From the NCBI RefSeq assembly GCF_000621605.1, contig NZ_JHXX01000001.1:620001-684000 (forward strand): a stretch of 64,000 nucleotides of DNA, given 5' to 3'. The notes beneath the pieces are model-generated. The model saw only the letters and a list, made by a program, of their open reading frames with translations. It searched no databases and was not told where the DNA came from. The stretch is from Butyrivibrio sp. MC2021. Its GTDB lineage: Bacteria > Bacillota > Clostridia > Lachnospirales > Lachnospiraceae. This document shows positions 18,786 through 28,290 of the stretch, piece after piece (position 1 is the stretch's first letter; each line of letters opens with the position of its first letter). Position numbers and translations under genes: made by a program.

Positions 18786-21656
18786 TTATTTTTTCTTTCC
18801 GTATACCTGACACTCAATTGAAGACTTCGTTCCGGCGCCATCATTTTCCTGTACTGTAAGATTTACAGTTCCTGCCTTATGTGCTATAAAATGAGCCAAA
18901 TAGTATGTTCTGCCTTTATATGTCTGAGGTACACACTCTACTTCTAATATATTTTTGTTACTGCTTGTGATGTTATATTTTGTAGGACAAACGATTGTCT
19001 CAGGATGTCCAACAACACCTGTAACCAGACCGTCATAGCCTGCATCTACTTTAACATAGATTTTGAACCATCTTGAACTCTGAGGGAATCCAAACATTTT
19101 AGGTCTCTGACAAATTTTTACAGATCTTGAAGTCATATGTGCATCAGAGCCGTCTGCAGCTGTTGCCTCTGCTTTAACAGTTACGTACTCAAGCTCAACT
19201 TTGTTAACAGTTGTAGATCCGAGCAATCCCAAGCCCTGAAGATAACTGATTGCATTGGACTTAGCAGAAATTTTGCCGCCTTTTACTGTAGCAACCTTTT
19301 TAACAATATTTTGATCCTTGATCTCGGCTCCATTAGGAAGATATACATGAACTTTCCATGTTACCTTTTTGCTGCTTGGTTTAAGGCCATTGACACCATA
19401 TACTGTTTTCTTAAATTTGTATGAAGATCCGGTAACAAATGCATCCTGGGTACGCTTACCAACACTAGGTGTAACTGCAATACTATCTACAGGAACAACA
19501 ACCTTAACACTGATAGTAACCTTTTTTCCTGAACCATCAGCAGCTGAAGCTGTAACTTTTGCTGATCCCTTACCACGAGCTGTTATAGTCACATTATTAT
19601 TGCTTCTGGAAATACTTACAACCTTCTCATTTGAAGACTTGAAATTAACAAGTGAACTATTCTCAACTTTAACTGATACTGTTCCTGAAGTTTTAATTGA
19701 TCCTCTTGCAGCAACTCCAAGCTTAAGTGACTTCTGAGAAGCGCTAATAGTTTTTGTCTTTGTAACAACCTGAACTGTACAATTTTTGCTAACGCTTCCT
19801 GATCTCGCGGTAACTGTAAATGTCTTATTTTCAGCTACAGTTTTATCTACTTTTACAACACCTTTATTAGACACTGTAACACCGGCATTGGCAGGTGAAA
19901 CAGTCCATGTTAAGGACTTGGTGGAAGCACCCTTGTTGCCCTTGGCTGTAATCTTGCAGCTGCCGCCCTTAGGTGCATAAAAAACGCCCGCAGCACTTGA
20001 ATAGTTTTTGCCACTAAATGTAAGAGATGTTAAAGGCTGTTTACCGGCTGTTACATTAGCGCCAAGAAGTTTGCTTACATTGATAACTCCGGTACCATTC
20101 TCTGAATTCTCATTAACATCAGTAGAAGCCACAAGGAGATTCTTCATAGCTTCAGGAGAAACATGGCCATACTTGGTCATATAAAGAGCTGATGCACCTG
20201 CTACAACAGAAGAAGCAAGTGCTGAACCGCTAGCCATTACATAGCTGTTGTCTGTGTCTGTTGTCAAGATGTCGGAACCGGGAGCTGCGATGTCGCTGTT
20301 TACAACTGCCTGTGCATCGCCATCCTTACCAACTGCTGATACTGAAATTACATTCGCATAAGCTGCAGGATAAGTAGCTGCCTCATCACTTCCCACTGCT
20401 GCTACCATTGTTACGCCTGCTTCATATACTTCATCAATTACGCTTGCCATCTGAGGATCGATATTTGATCCGCCAAAGCTCATGTTGATTACATCAGCCT
20501 TTGCGAGAACTGCAGCACGGAGCTGAGTCATTACGCTTGCTGATGAAAGATCTGACTTAAGGTTTAAGAGCTGTACGCCTGGAGCAATACCTGCGCCGCC
20601 GTTCTCATTAAACTCTGCACCGATAACGCCTGCAACCATTGTTCCGTGGTTTCCGTCGAAATCAGCATCATTTACCAGGTTGAGTTCTGCGATATCTGCG
20701 ATACCGTCATCGATTACTGCTACAATTACATCAGCAGTCTTGGCAAGACCATCTCTTCCAAGATCCATCCATGCTGAATAGGAATCAACCATATCGTGAT
20801 GCCACTGGTATGCAGAAGCTGCTGCATTAAGATAAGGCTCAGAAGCAAACTCAATATCTGCCTCTTCCTCTTCTGTTTCTTCTGAAGCATCCTCAAACTC
20901 TTCTGCCTCTGCTACATCTTCTGCAACAACATCCTCTGAAACCTCTGTAGTCTCAAGTTCCTCTACATCAAAGAAATAATTTGGAGTAACTACAGGAAGA
21001 TTGATATTCTCAACAAATGCGCAGCTGTAAGCATCCTCTACGCTTACCTCTGACACAGAAAGATCAATTACCGCAACACCGTTCTCAAAACTCTTAAGAG
21101 TTCCGCCAAATGCAGCTGCAACCTCCTCTGCGTGCTCAGCGGTCTCTGAAAGGAATACTACCTCATCCTTAGCATAATCCCTGCCCTCTGTGAGCAATGA
21201 GAAGTTAGCAAAATATTCATTTTTCTTTGCAATGGAATCTGCCTTGATAGAAGCCTCTGACTCTGTGAGCTCATAGTTCTCAGGCATTCCCACAACGCCC
21301 TCAGGAAGCTCTGCTGCAGCCTCAGTAGCAGCTTCCTCAGCCTCATCTAAAGCTTCAAGAATTACTTCGCCATCTTCTACAGAATCTGTTTCCTCTGTAG
21401 TTTCTACGTCTGAATCTTCAACTGCTTCTTCTGAATCCTCTGTATCCTCAGAAAAAGCTTCCTCGATGCCCCCAACCTCTTCTTCTGTCTCCTCGACGTC
21501 CTCATCAAATACAAGTGCATCCGCGTCTTCGACCTCTTCAAAAAGATCAACATCAGTGTTCTCTACATCTGCGGCTGCTACATACTGGGTCTGTCCAATA
21601 AGCATTGCTGCAGAAAGAGTCGCAGCCATAAACTGCTTAAACTTTTTTTGAAACAT
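18786..21656 (-). CDS. Secreted subtilase-fold protein with Ig-like repeats, catalytic Ser replaced by Ala
   Basis: 956 residues: signal peptide (about 1-28), a very acidic Glu/Asp/Val segment (about 30-115), a pro-domain-like region, a second acidic stretch (about 235-270), the S8 fold (about 285-540) and then bacterial Ig-like (Big) beta domains to the C-terminus. Catalytic Asp (VIDDGI, D316) and His (NHGT, H337) are present. The serine box reads ASGSALAS where active enzymes have SGTSMA: the position is Ala479 (codon at 20222-20220). The oxyanion Asn is Ser423 (AVGSDE). I infer a catalytically dead, surface-exposed adhesin or scaffold. No cell-wall sorting signal is seen. Its own terminator follows. 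Confidence 0.85.
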   Translation of the reverse strand: MFQKKFKQFMAATLSAAMLIGQTQYVAAADVENTDVDLFEEVEDADALVFDEDVEETEEEVGGIEEAFSEDTEDSEEAVEDSDVETTEETDSVEDGEVILEALDEAEEAATEAAAELPEGVVGMPENYELTESEASIKADSIAKKNEYFANFSLLTEGRDYAKDEVVFLSETAEHAEEVAAAFGGTLKSFENGVAVIDLSVSEVSVEDAYSCAFVENINLPVVTPNYFFDVEELETTEVSEDVVAEDVAEAEEFEDASEETEEEEADIEFASEPYLNAAASAYQWHHDMVDSYSAWMDLGRDGLAKTADVIVAVIDDGIADIAELNLVNDADFDGNHGTMVAGVIGAEFNENGGAGIAPGVQLLNLKSDLSSASVMTQLRAAVLAKADVINMSFGGSNIDPQMASVIDEVYEAGVTMVAAVGSDEAATYPAAYANVISVSAVGKDGDAQAVVNSDIAAPGSDILTTDTDNSYVMASGSALASSVVAGASALYMTKYGHVSPEAMKNLLVASTDVNENSENGTGVINVSKLLGANVTAGKQPLTSLTFSGKNYSSAAGVFYAPKGGSCKITAKGNKGASTKSLTWTVSPANAGVTVSNKGVVKVDKTVAENKTFTVTARSGSVSKNCTVQVVTKTKTISASQKSLKLGVAARGSIKTSGTVSVKVENSSLVNFKSSNEKVVSISRSNNNVTITARGKGSAKVTASAADGSGKKVTISVKVVVPVDSIAVTPSVGKRTQDAFVTGSSYKFKKTVYGVNGLKPSSKKVTWKVHVYLPNGAEIKDQNIVKKVATVKGGKISAKSNAISYLQGLGLLGSTTVNKVELEYVTVKAEATAADGSDAHMTSRSVKICQRPKMFGFPQSSRWFKIYVKVDAGYDGLVTGVVGHPETIVCPTKYNITSSNKNILEVECVPQTYKGRTYYLAHFIAHKAGTVNLTVQENDGAGTKSSIECQVYGKKK

Positions 21657-21837
21657 TCTTTCATCCTCCCTAATAAAACAACTTCCGTCATTCTATAGAA
21701 AAAATCTGGTGTTTTCAACCTTTTTCACAGAAAAAACACAGAAAAGACACAGATAAAATTCTCATAGAATTTCGTTAAAATCAACAACAAAATTACAACA
21801 TTCAATCACGAAAAATAAGACATTTTAATTGCTACAT

Positions 21838-21848
21838 TTTGGTATAAT
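21838..21848 (+). promoter_or_regulatory. Extended -10 promoter for the 60-residue ORF
   Basis: TATAAT at 21843-21848 preceded by TG one base upstream (extended -10); no good -35 is seen. It lies about 45 nt before the small ORF at 21894. The rest of the 21657-21893 gap holds the leader of the subtilase gene and three CACAGAAAA-type repeats (21726-21757). Confidence 0.55.
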
Positions 21849-21893
21849 GGTGACAGGAACATATTATTTCCGGAAGGTGGGTGAGCAAATCTT

Positions 21894-22076
21894 ATGAGAA
21901 CTGAAGATGACGTTAGGAAGAAATTGCAGGATGAAATAGATACATATCTGACATGCCCAAAGTTTTCTGTGGAGGAGCATGCTCACAATATCACCATGCT
22001 GGCCTGGGTTCTGGACGTCACAGATATGGAGCTTAGTGATCTGATCAAGGAATCTGAGAATGCATTTCTTGGATGA
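21894..22076 (+). CDS. Small protein of unknown function (60 aa)
   Basis: Acidic, predicted mostly helical, no membrane segment or Cys. A GGAAGGTGGG stretch about 13 nt ahead of the ATG and the extended -10 promoter support expression; a strong terminator follows 29 nt after the stop. Together these make a complete small transcription unit. No family recognised. The reverse-strand frame here is longer but lacks a ribosome site. Confidence 0.6.
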   Translation: MRTEDDVRKKLQDEIDTYLTCPKFSVEEHAHNITMLAWVLDVTDMELSDLIKESENAFLG

Positions 22077-22104
22077 GATTTGAAATAATATTAGACGAAA
22101 ATAA

Positions 22105-22145
22105 AAACAGGAATCTGCTAAGAATATCAAAGCAGATTCCTGTTT
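22105..22145. terminator. Bidirectional terminator between the small ORF and oppA
   Basis: Perfect 15-bp stem (AAACAGGAATCTGCT) around an 11-nt loop, with T-runs on both strands (TTTATTTTTTT on plus; TTTTATTTTCG on minus). Serves both convergent units. Confidence 0.92.
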
Positions 22146-22165
22146 ATTTTTTTGATTACTTTATA

Positions 22166-23965
22166 TTACTTGTTTACTTCGCAGTATAAGAAGTACTTGT
22201 ATCCGAGAGGACTTGAGAAGAAGCCCTTTACGCTGTCGTCGATCATGTAAAGATCTGTGTAGTAGTAGATAGGGCAGATACATCCTGTTGACATAAGAAG
22301 GTCCTCTGCTCTGTGCATAAGTGCATAACGTGTCTTGGAATCTGTGCACTTCTTGACAAGGCCGATGATAACATCATAGGTGTCAGCCCAGGTTCCGTTC
22401 TCAACCTTAACATCATAGCCAAGGTCTGTAAGGTCAAGGCTGTAAGCTGCTACAGAAGCATTGTCGCCCTTACCGAACTGAACGTCGTTGTTACCGGAAG
22501 CTGTTGTCCACATATCAAGGAAGGAAATAGGATCGTTGTAGTCACCGAGCCATCCGTTACGCGCGATTGAGTAGTTACCTGCTTTACGTGTATCAAGGAA
22601 TGTAGCCCACTCCTGGTTCTCAAGGTTCATTGTGATGCCGATGCCTGCAAATGTTGACTGGATAGCCTCACCGATGGCCTTGTGTCCCTCAGATGTGTTG
22701 TAGAGGTATGTAAGTGTAGGGAAGTCGGAGAATGTTCCTGAAGCTTCGTCATAGGTGTAATACTTCTTAAGTGTATCAATTGCTGATGCCCAGTTTGCTT
22801 CATAAGCTGCTGTAGAAACATCATAGTATCCAACGTATCCTGAACCGTTACCTGCATTCTGATAGAACTCTGTTCCGTCAGCATCTGTAAGACCCATAGC
22901 AACGAAGGAAGAAGCAGGAACCTGTCCGCCCTGTGCAATGTCGTTTACGATGTGATTTCTGTCGATAAGAAGTGCAAGAGCATTTCTGATCTCATTCTCT
23001 GCGTTAGCCTTGTCAGCGCCTGTAAGTGTGCTTGACTCAGGAAGGATATTCTCGTTGATGTTCCAGCATACATAGTAAGTACCAAGCTGACCAGCTGTTA
23101 CGAACTCTGTAGGATATTTTGTCTTAAGGTTTGCGATCTCGTTGGTAGGAACGTCATCGATGAACTGCCAGTCGCCGTTTTCGAAGTTAGCCAGCTGGTT
23201 GTTGGCATCATCTGAAAGGTAGAAGTTGATCTCGCCCATCTTAACTGATGCAGCATCAACGAACTTGTCATTCTTCTTAAGTGTGATAACTGAGTTGTGC
23301 TCCCAGCTTGTCATTGTATAAGCACCGTTGTTTACATAGGTTGAAGGATCTGTAGCCCATGACTCGTTAGCAACTACATCCTCACGTACAGGGAAGTATG
23401 TAGGGAATGCAAGAAGCTCATTCCAGTATGCAACAGGTGTTGTAAGAGTAACTTCAAGAGTCTTGTCATCTACAGCGTGAACATTGAGCTTCTCATCGCC
23501 TGTAGCGCCATCTGCCCAGATTGCTTCGTAGCCGTCTACTACTTCAAACATGTAACCATAGTCAGCTGCAAGAGCCTGTCCTGCTGCTCTGTTCCATGCA
23601 AACTCGAAATCAGCTGCCTTAACGGGCTGTCCGTCTGACCATGTAAGGCCGTCTCTGAGCTTGTAGGTATAAGTGATTGTTCCGTCTGCGTTCTCAACAC
23701 CCTCAACAAGAGCCTCAGCGCAATCAGGCTGAATCTCAAGCTTGCCGCTGGCATCAAGCCCCCACTTAGCAAGACCTGCAAAAAGGTGGCTGATAAGTGT
23801 AGCTCCGTCTACAGCTGAGTTAAGTGCAGGATCAAGTGTTGCAGGCTCGGAAGCAAGACAAACGCTGATTGTGCTGCTGTTTGCGGTGTCTGCCTTCTGT
23901 CCGCAGGCTGCAAGGCTGAGAACCATGCATAAAACAAGTACTACTGATAATAACTTCTTTTTCAT
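22166..23965 (-). CDS. oppA: Oligopeptide ABC transporter substrate-binding lipoprotein
   Basis: Extracytoplasmic peptide-binding protein (SBP family 5) anchored as a lipoprotein: the signal peptide ends in LSLAAC with the lipidated Cys at residue 21. 599 residues. TWSDGQPVKAADFEFAWNR near 110 is the classical family signature. It is the last gene of the opp operon, 72 nt after oppF, separated by a hairpin that may adjust its level. The terminator at 22105-22145 follows. The ligand cannot be read from sequence. Confidence 0.93.
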   Translation of the reverse strand: MKKKLLSVVLVLCMVLSLAACGQKADTANSSTISVCLASEPATLDPALNSAVDGATLISHLFAGLAKWGLDASGKLEIQPDCAEALVEGVENADGTITYTYKLRDGLTWSDGQPVKAADFEFAWNRAAGQALAADYGYMFEVVDGYEAIWADGATGDEKLNVHAVDDKTLEVTLTTPVAYWNELLAFPTYFPVREDVVANESWATDPSTYVNNGAYTMTSWEHNSVITLKKNDKFVDAASVKMGEINFYLSDDANNQLANFENGDWQFIDDVPTNEIANLKTKYPTEFVTAGQLGTYYVCWNINENILPESSTLTGADKANAENEIRNALALLIDRNHIVNDIAQGGQVPASSFVAMGLTDADGTEFYQNAGNGSGYVGYYDVSTAAYEANWASAIDTLKKYYTYDEASGTFSDFPTLTYLYNTSEGHKAIGEAIQSTFAGIGITMNLENQEWATFLDTRKAGNYSIARNGWLGDYNDPISFLDMWTTASGNNDVQFGKGDNASVAAYSLDLTDLGYDVKVENGTWADTYDVIIGLVKKCTDSKTRYALMHRAEDLLMSTGCICPIYYYTDLYMIDDSVKGFFSSPLGYKYFLYCEVNK

Positions 23966-23997
23966 AATTACCCTCCTTAATATGAAGTTTTTTATTG

Positions 23998-24023
23998 AAA
24001 ATATGGTTATGCCATATTTTTCA
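23998..24023 (-). promoter_or_regulatory. Intercistronic hairpin between oppF and oppA
   Basis: GAAAATATGG pairs with CCATATTTTTC around a 5-nt loop; on the minus strand it is followed by only a short T stretch. Such partial terminator or processing hairpins are common next to binding-protein genes, where they set different transcript levels. Weak evidence for a specific function. Confidence 0.45.
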
Positions 24024-24037
24024 TCAAGTAATATTGA

Positions 24038-25045
24038 TCAGTTAAGTAAAATACCTTTCTTGATAGATGTCACATCCTCAGGATGATGACATGCAACAAA
24101 ATGGCCTGTACTAAGTTCCTTAAGCTCCGGCATTGTCTCTGCACACTCCTCTGTTGCATAAGGACATCTGGTTCTGAAGGGACATCCCGAAGGTGCATTT
24201 AGCGGGCTTGGAATATCTCCCGAGAGAATGATTCTCTTGTTGGCTCTGGCAATCTTGGGATCCGGTACAGGAACCGAAGAAAGCAGTGACTTACTATAAG
24301 GGTGTATCGGATGATTGTAGATCTCATTGGCATCCGCCAGCTCCACCAGTTTACCCAGGTACATAACGGCAATCCTGTCACTGATATGTCTTACAACCAG
24401 AAGGTCATGGGCGATAAAAAGATATGTAAGTCCCAGCCTGTCCTGAAGCTCATCAAACATGTTGATGACCTGAGCCTGAATGGAAACGTCCAGGGCTGAT
24501 ACAGGCTCATCGCAGACAATGAACTCGGGATTAACCGCAAGGCTTCTGGCAATACCGATACGCTGTCTCTGTCCGCCGGAGAACTCGTGGGCGTATCTGG
24601 AAGCATGCTCTGAGTTAAGTCCTACATAGCTCATGAGCTCCAGGATTCGCTCTCTTCTCTCCTCTTTGGTGTTATAGAGCTTGTGGATATCCAGAGGTTC
24701 ACCGATGATATCCGAAACTGTCATTCTTGGATTAAGGGATGAATAAGGATCCTGGAAAACCATGGTGGCTTTCTTTCGGAATTCCTTGATATCAGCCTCG
24801 GTCTTAATAAGCTTGCCATCATACCAGATCTCTCCGGAGGTGGGCTTATAGAGATTGAGGATTGTTCGTCCAACGGTGGTCTTACCGCATCCCGACTCTC
24901 CTACAAGACCTAAGGTCTCTCCCTTTTTAATTGCAAAAGAAACATCATCAACAGCCTTAAGAGGTCTTGTTTTAAAGAAACCCACATTAACATTGAAGTA
25001 CTCTTTAAGGTGTTTTATCTCAACGAGATTTTTTGCTTCACTCAT
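24038..25045 (-). CDS. oppF: Oligopeptide ABC transporter ATPase OppF
   Basis: ATP-hydrolysing subunit that pairs with OppD under the two permeases. Walker A GESGCGKTT near 47, signature FSGGQRQRIGIARSLA near 155, Walker B EFIVCDEP near 178, and the C-terminal oligopeptide/dipeptide ATPase extension (P.GCPF.TRCP..) near 300. About 335 residues. ATG at 25045 overlaps the stop of oppD (ATGAGTGA), so translation is coupled. It could be functional, but its expected partner OppD is interrupted. Confidence 0.93.
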   Translation of the reverse strand: MSEAKNLVEIKHLKEYFNVNVGFFKTRPLKAVDDVSFAIKKGETLGLVGESGCGKTTVGRTILNLYKPTSGEIWYDGKLIKTEADIKEFRKKATMVFQDPYSSLNPRMTVSDIIGEPLDIHKLYNTKEERRERILELMSYVGLNSEHASRYAHEFSGGQRQRIGIARSLAVNPEFIVCDEPVSALDVSIQAQVINMFDELQDRLGLTYLFIAHDLLVVRHISDRIAVMYLGKLVELADANEIYNHPIHPYSKSLLSSVPVPDPKIARANKRIILSGDIPSPLNAPSGCPFRTRCPYATEECAETMPELKELSTGHFVACHHPEDVTSIKKGILLN

Positions 25046-26030
25046 TAGCTTCACCACCTTCCATAGCCTTCTTTACGTTCATCCAGCAGGCTGCTGCGTG
25101 CCAGTCATTTATCTGCATACGTTCTGCTCTCTCACGAAGACATATCTTCATGGCAGCGTCGCATCTAGGTGCAAAAGGACATCCCTTTGGCATGTTCAAA
25201 AGATCGATAGGAGTACCTGTAATGGGCTCAAGCTTCTTACCTTCCTTGCCCTCTGTGGGGATGGAACGAAGAAGTCCCTTGGTGTACTCATGGCGGGGAT
25301 TATAGAAAATCTCATCGGCGGTTCCCTGCTCACAGATGGAACCTGCATACATAACGATAACCTCATCGCACATCTGAGCCACAACTCCCAGGTCATGGGT
25401 AATCATGATAATGGCCATTCCCAGCTCTTCCTGCAGGGATCTCATAAGGTCAAGGATCTGGGCCTGGATTGTTACGTCAAGAGCTGTTGTAGGCTCGTCG
25501 GCAATAAGGATATCCGGCTCACAGGCCAGTGCCATGGCGATCATAACACGCTGTCTCATACCACCGGAGAACTCATGAGGATACTGATTCATTCTTTTTT
25601 CCGGCTCGTTTACATTAACGAGTTTCAACATCTCGATGGCGCGCTCTTTTGCCTGCTCCTTGTTTCTGTCAGTATGGAGAAGTATGGCCTCCATCAGCTG
25701 ATGTCCGATGGTATAGGTAGGATTAAGACTGGTCATGGGGTCCTGGAAGATAATGGATACCTTGTTGCCCCTGACGGTCTTCATGACCTTCTCTCCTGCT
25801 CCCACCAGCTCCTGTCCGTCCAGCTTGATGGAACCGGATACTATTTTTCACGCTCCTGCGAGAATCTGCATTATGGAATATGCGGTTACGGATTTGCCGC
25901 TTCCGGACTCTCCGACTATTCCGAGGACCTTGCCTCTGTCCAGGTAAAAGGAAATACCGTTTACCGCTTTTACTTCACCTGCATCCGTAAAAAATGAGGT
26001 ATGCAGATCTTTTACTTCTAATAAACTCAT
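25038..26030 (-). pseudogene. oppD: oppD with an in-frame TGA stop at codon 61
   Basis: Reading from ATG 26030, the frame gives a normal OppD start with Walker A GESGSGKS (about 40-47), then TGA at 25850-25848. The same frame continues without a shift (KIVSGSIKLDGQ) through the Q-loop FQDPMTSLNP, signature FSGGMRQRV, Walker B LIADEP and the C-terminal CPFAPRC to the stop at 25038, overlapping oppF. So it is one codon, probably GGA (Gly) to TGA, not a frameshift. The downstream part lacks Walker A and cannot act alone. Options are a genuine nonsense mutation, a sequence error beside a T5 run, or readthrough. TGA also ends the gene normally, so TGA is a true stop here. Confidence 0.9.
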
Positions 26031-26046
26031 TTATATAGCCTCCAGA

Positions 26047-27105
26047 TTAGGTGTCTAATTTAGGATCAAATGCATCTCTCAGGCCGTCACCGAACAGGTT
26101 CAGAGACAGAACGATAAGAGAAATAACAAGTGCGGGTATTACCAGTCTGTATGGATATGAGGAAATACCGTTAAGTGCATCAGATGCCAGAGATCCGAGA
26201 GATGGCATGGGTGCGTTAACACCAAGTCCCAGGAAGGAAAGGTAACTCTCCGTAAATATAGCGCTGGGGATCTGAAGTGCTGTTGAAATAATGATCACAG
26301 AGAAGCAGTTGGGAAGAAGGTGCTTTAAGATTATCCACTTTCCTCTTGCTCCCGCTGCCTGTGATGCAAGAACATATTCCTGCTCGCGAAGTGAAAGGAT
26401 CTGTCCTCTTATAAGTCTTGCCATGGATACCCAGTAAAGGACACCGAAGACAATGAAAAGGCTTATGATGTTGGAGCCGATCTTGGCAAGGACAGTTCCG
26501 TCCAGGGCTCCCTCCATTACCACCTTAAGTACTGATGAAAGAAGGATAACCATCAGCATGTCGGGAAGGGAGTAGATGATATCTACGATTCTCATAATGA
26601 TAAGATCCACTTTTCCTCCGGCGTAACCGGCGATGGAGCCAATGGTCATACCGATGATAAGTACGATGATACTTGCGAAAAAGCCAACTGCCAGTGAAAT
26701 TCTTGTGCCGTAAACAACACGGATGAAATAGTCACGGCCCTGGGAGTCTGTTCCGAAGATGTGAGGAACGACACTCTCTCCGCTCTCTATTCTGGCAAGC
26801 TCCGAGGTTCCGTATTCGAAGGGCTTAAGATCCTTGAAGCTGTTGTCAACTGGCTTACCGGGTACCATACCCAACATCTGGTCATAGGAATAAGGCCAGA
26901 ACATGGGGATAAAAATAGCTGCCAGTGTGATCAGAACTATTATAAAGAAGCAAACCGTTGCAACTCTGTTCTTTAAAAGTCTCTTGACGCTGTCCTTGAA
27001 AAAGGTGGATGAAGGACGCATCTGGACCATATATTCTTTTTCTTCATCGGTGGCAGGAAGAAAATCATCCATATTCACCTGTGTGCTAAGCTTTGTTATA
27101 TCCAT
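26047..27105 (-). CDS. oppC: Oligopeptide ABC transporter permease OppC
   Basis: Inner permease of the BPD-transporter family with the N-terminal extension characteristic of OppC (first TM near 46-68, then a large extracellular loop). Core TMs follow; the EAA loop reads EYVLASQAAGARGKWIILKHLLPN near 240-263, which contacts the ATPases. 352 residues. It is 16 nt downstream of oppB and 16 nt upstream of oppD. Confidence 0.93.
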   Translation of the reverse strand: MDITKLSTQVNMDDFLPATDEEKEYMVQMRPSSTFFKDSVKRLLKNRVATVCFFIIVLITLAAIFIPMFWPYSYDQMLGMVPGKPVDNSFKDLKPFEYGTSELARIESGESVVPHIFGTDSQGRDYFIRVVYGTRISLAVGFFASIIVLIIGMTIGSIAGYAGGKVDLIIMRIVDIIYSLPDMLMVILLSSVLKVVMEGALDGTVLAKIGSNIISLFIVFGVLYWVSMARLIRGQILSLREQEYVLASQAAGARGKWIILKHLLPNCFSVIIISTALQIPSAIFTESYLSFLGLGVNAPMPSLGSLASDALNGISSYPYRLVIPALVISLIVLSLNLFGDGLRDAFDPKLDT

Positions 27106-27121
27106 TTGAAGTATCTCCTGA

Positions 27122-28051
27122 TTATTCTAATGTTATTCTCGGATCAACAACCTTATACATGATGTCACCCACAAGGTTCATGATAACGATAAGAGTTGCA
27201 AGTACAATGGTTGTGCCCATTACCAGAGGATAATCTCTACCGGTTATGCTGTTTACGAAGGCTCTGCCGATTCCGGGAACAGCAAATATCTGCTCAACAA
27301 CCAGGGAACCTGTTACGATACCCGCAAGCATGGGGCCGAAATATGTGATTACAGGAATAAGTGAATTCTTAAGGGCATGTCCGAAAATAATCTTGGCTCC
27401 GGAAACACCTTTTGCCTTGGCTGTTCTGATGTAGTCCTGTCCGAGAACCTCCAGCATAGAGGATCTTGTAAGCCTGGTGATGTATGCCATTGGATAAAGA
27501 GATAGGGTAAGTATCGGGAGGAACAAACCGTTTCTTGATGCTCCGTTGGCCGGGAACCATCTGAGTTTAATGGCAAACAGTATCAGAAGCAGGGAACCCA
27601 TGATAAACGAAGGCATCGATACAAAAGCCGTGGTTATTATCATAATGATCCTGTCTATAAGCTTATTTCTTCGAAGGGCCGCCACAGAACCGAGAACAAC
27701 GCCGAAGATAAGTGCTATAAAAGCAGCGATGATACCGAGCTTGGCAGAGGTCTTCATTCCGTCGATGATAATGTCGTTAACATTACGGCCTCTCTGCTTA
27801 AGTGATGGTCCGAAGTCAAAACCTGTAACTATATCCTTGAGATATGTGAGGTACTGGACTCCCAGGGGCTTATCCAGTCCGTACTTAGCCTCCATGGCAG
27901 CCTTGACCGCCTCTGTTACAGCCTTCTCACCGGTGAAAGGGCCTCCCGGAACCGCATGCATTACAAAGAAGGTGACAGTGATTACCACCCAGATCGTAAC
28001 GATTGCCAGGATTACTCTCTTAACAATGTACATAAGTGTTTTTGTGTTCAT
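27122..28051 (-). CDS. oppB: Oligopeptide ABC transporter permease OppB
   Basis: 309 residues, six TM segments; starts with an N-terminal TM and PGGPF(TGE) typical of OppB/DppB. The EAA loop (DYIRTAKAKGVSGAKIIFGHALKN, near 196-219) and the final DPRI(TLE) ending are canonical. First gene of the opp operon, behind a strong promoter and operator-like palindromes in a 480-nt leader region. Confidence 0.93.
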   Translation of the reverse strand: MNTKTLMYIVKRVILAIVTIWVVITVTFFVMHAVPGGPFTGEKAVTEAVKAAMEAKYGLDKPLGVQYLTYLKDIVTGFDFGPSLKQRGRNVNDIIIDGMKTSAKLGIIAAFIALIFGVVLGSVAALRRNKLIDRIIMIITTAFVSMPSFIMGSLLLILFAIKLRWFPANGASRNGLFLPILTLSLYPMAYITRLTRSSMLEVLGQDYIRTAKAKGVSGAKIIFGHALKNSLIPVITYFGPMLAGIVTGSLVVEQIFAVPGIGRAFVNSITGRDYPLVMGTTIVLATLIVIMNLVGDIMYKVVDPRITLE

Positions 28052-28141
28052 AAATCCTTAACCTGTCCTTTATTAGTATGATGCTTTGAATTGCCAACCC
28101 GTCAAAGCGTTACTTCTTTAACGTGTGAAATTTAAAAAATA

Positions 28142-28290
28142 TACAATGACATACAAAAGCACATCATTGTACTCAGAACCATAAGATTGTACACAATCCA
28201 AGATTAAAAATGTGAAATTGTATACATGAATAATCACGTACAAACATGGATTATAATACGTTTCACGGGACTTTATGTCAAGTACAATGG
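28142..28290 (-). promoter_or_regulatory. opp promoter and palindromic operator cluster
   Basis: On the minus strand TTGACA (28281-28276) and TATTAT (28258-28253) are exactly 17 bp apart. Downstream, in the 5' untranslated region, lie TGTATACA (28219-28226, perfect), GATTGTACACAATC (28185-28198, perfect) and TACAATGA...TCATTGTA (28142-28171). Another ATTGTAC touches the -35 box (28282-28288). All share TTGTA/TACAA half-sites, so one repressor, perhaps GntR-like, is likely. The remainder of the 28052-28533 gap holds no gene I can support. Confidence 0.6.

Noticed and set aside
18786..21656. Active secreted subtilisin
   Set aside because: The serine box has Ala at the nucleophile and the oxyanion Asn is Ser, so an active protease is unlikely.
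25848..25850. TGA as selenocysteine or recoded tryptophan
   Set aside because: No SECIS-like hairpin was recognised, homologous position is normally Gly, and TGA is used as a normal stop by oppD itself.
25038..26030. Frameshift or two separate genes in oppD
   Set aside because: The two parts are in the same frame and separated by one TGA only.
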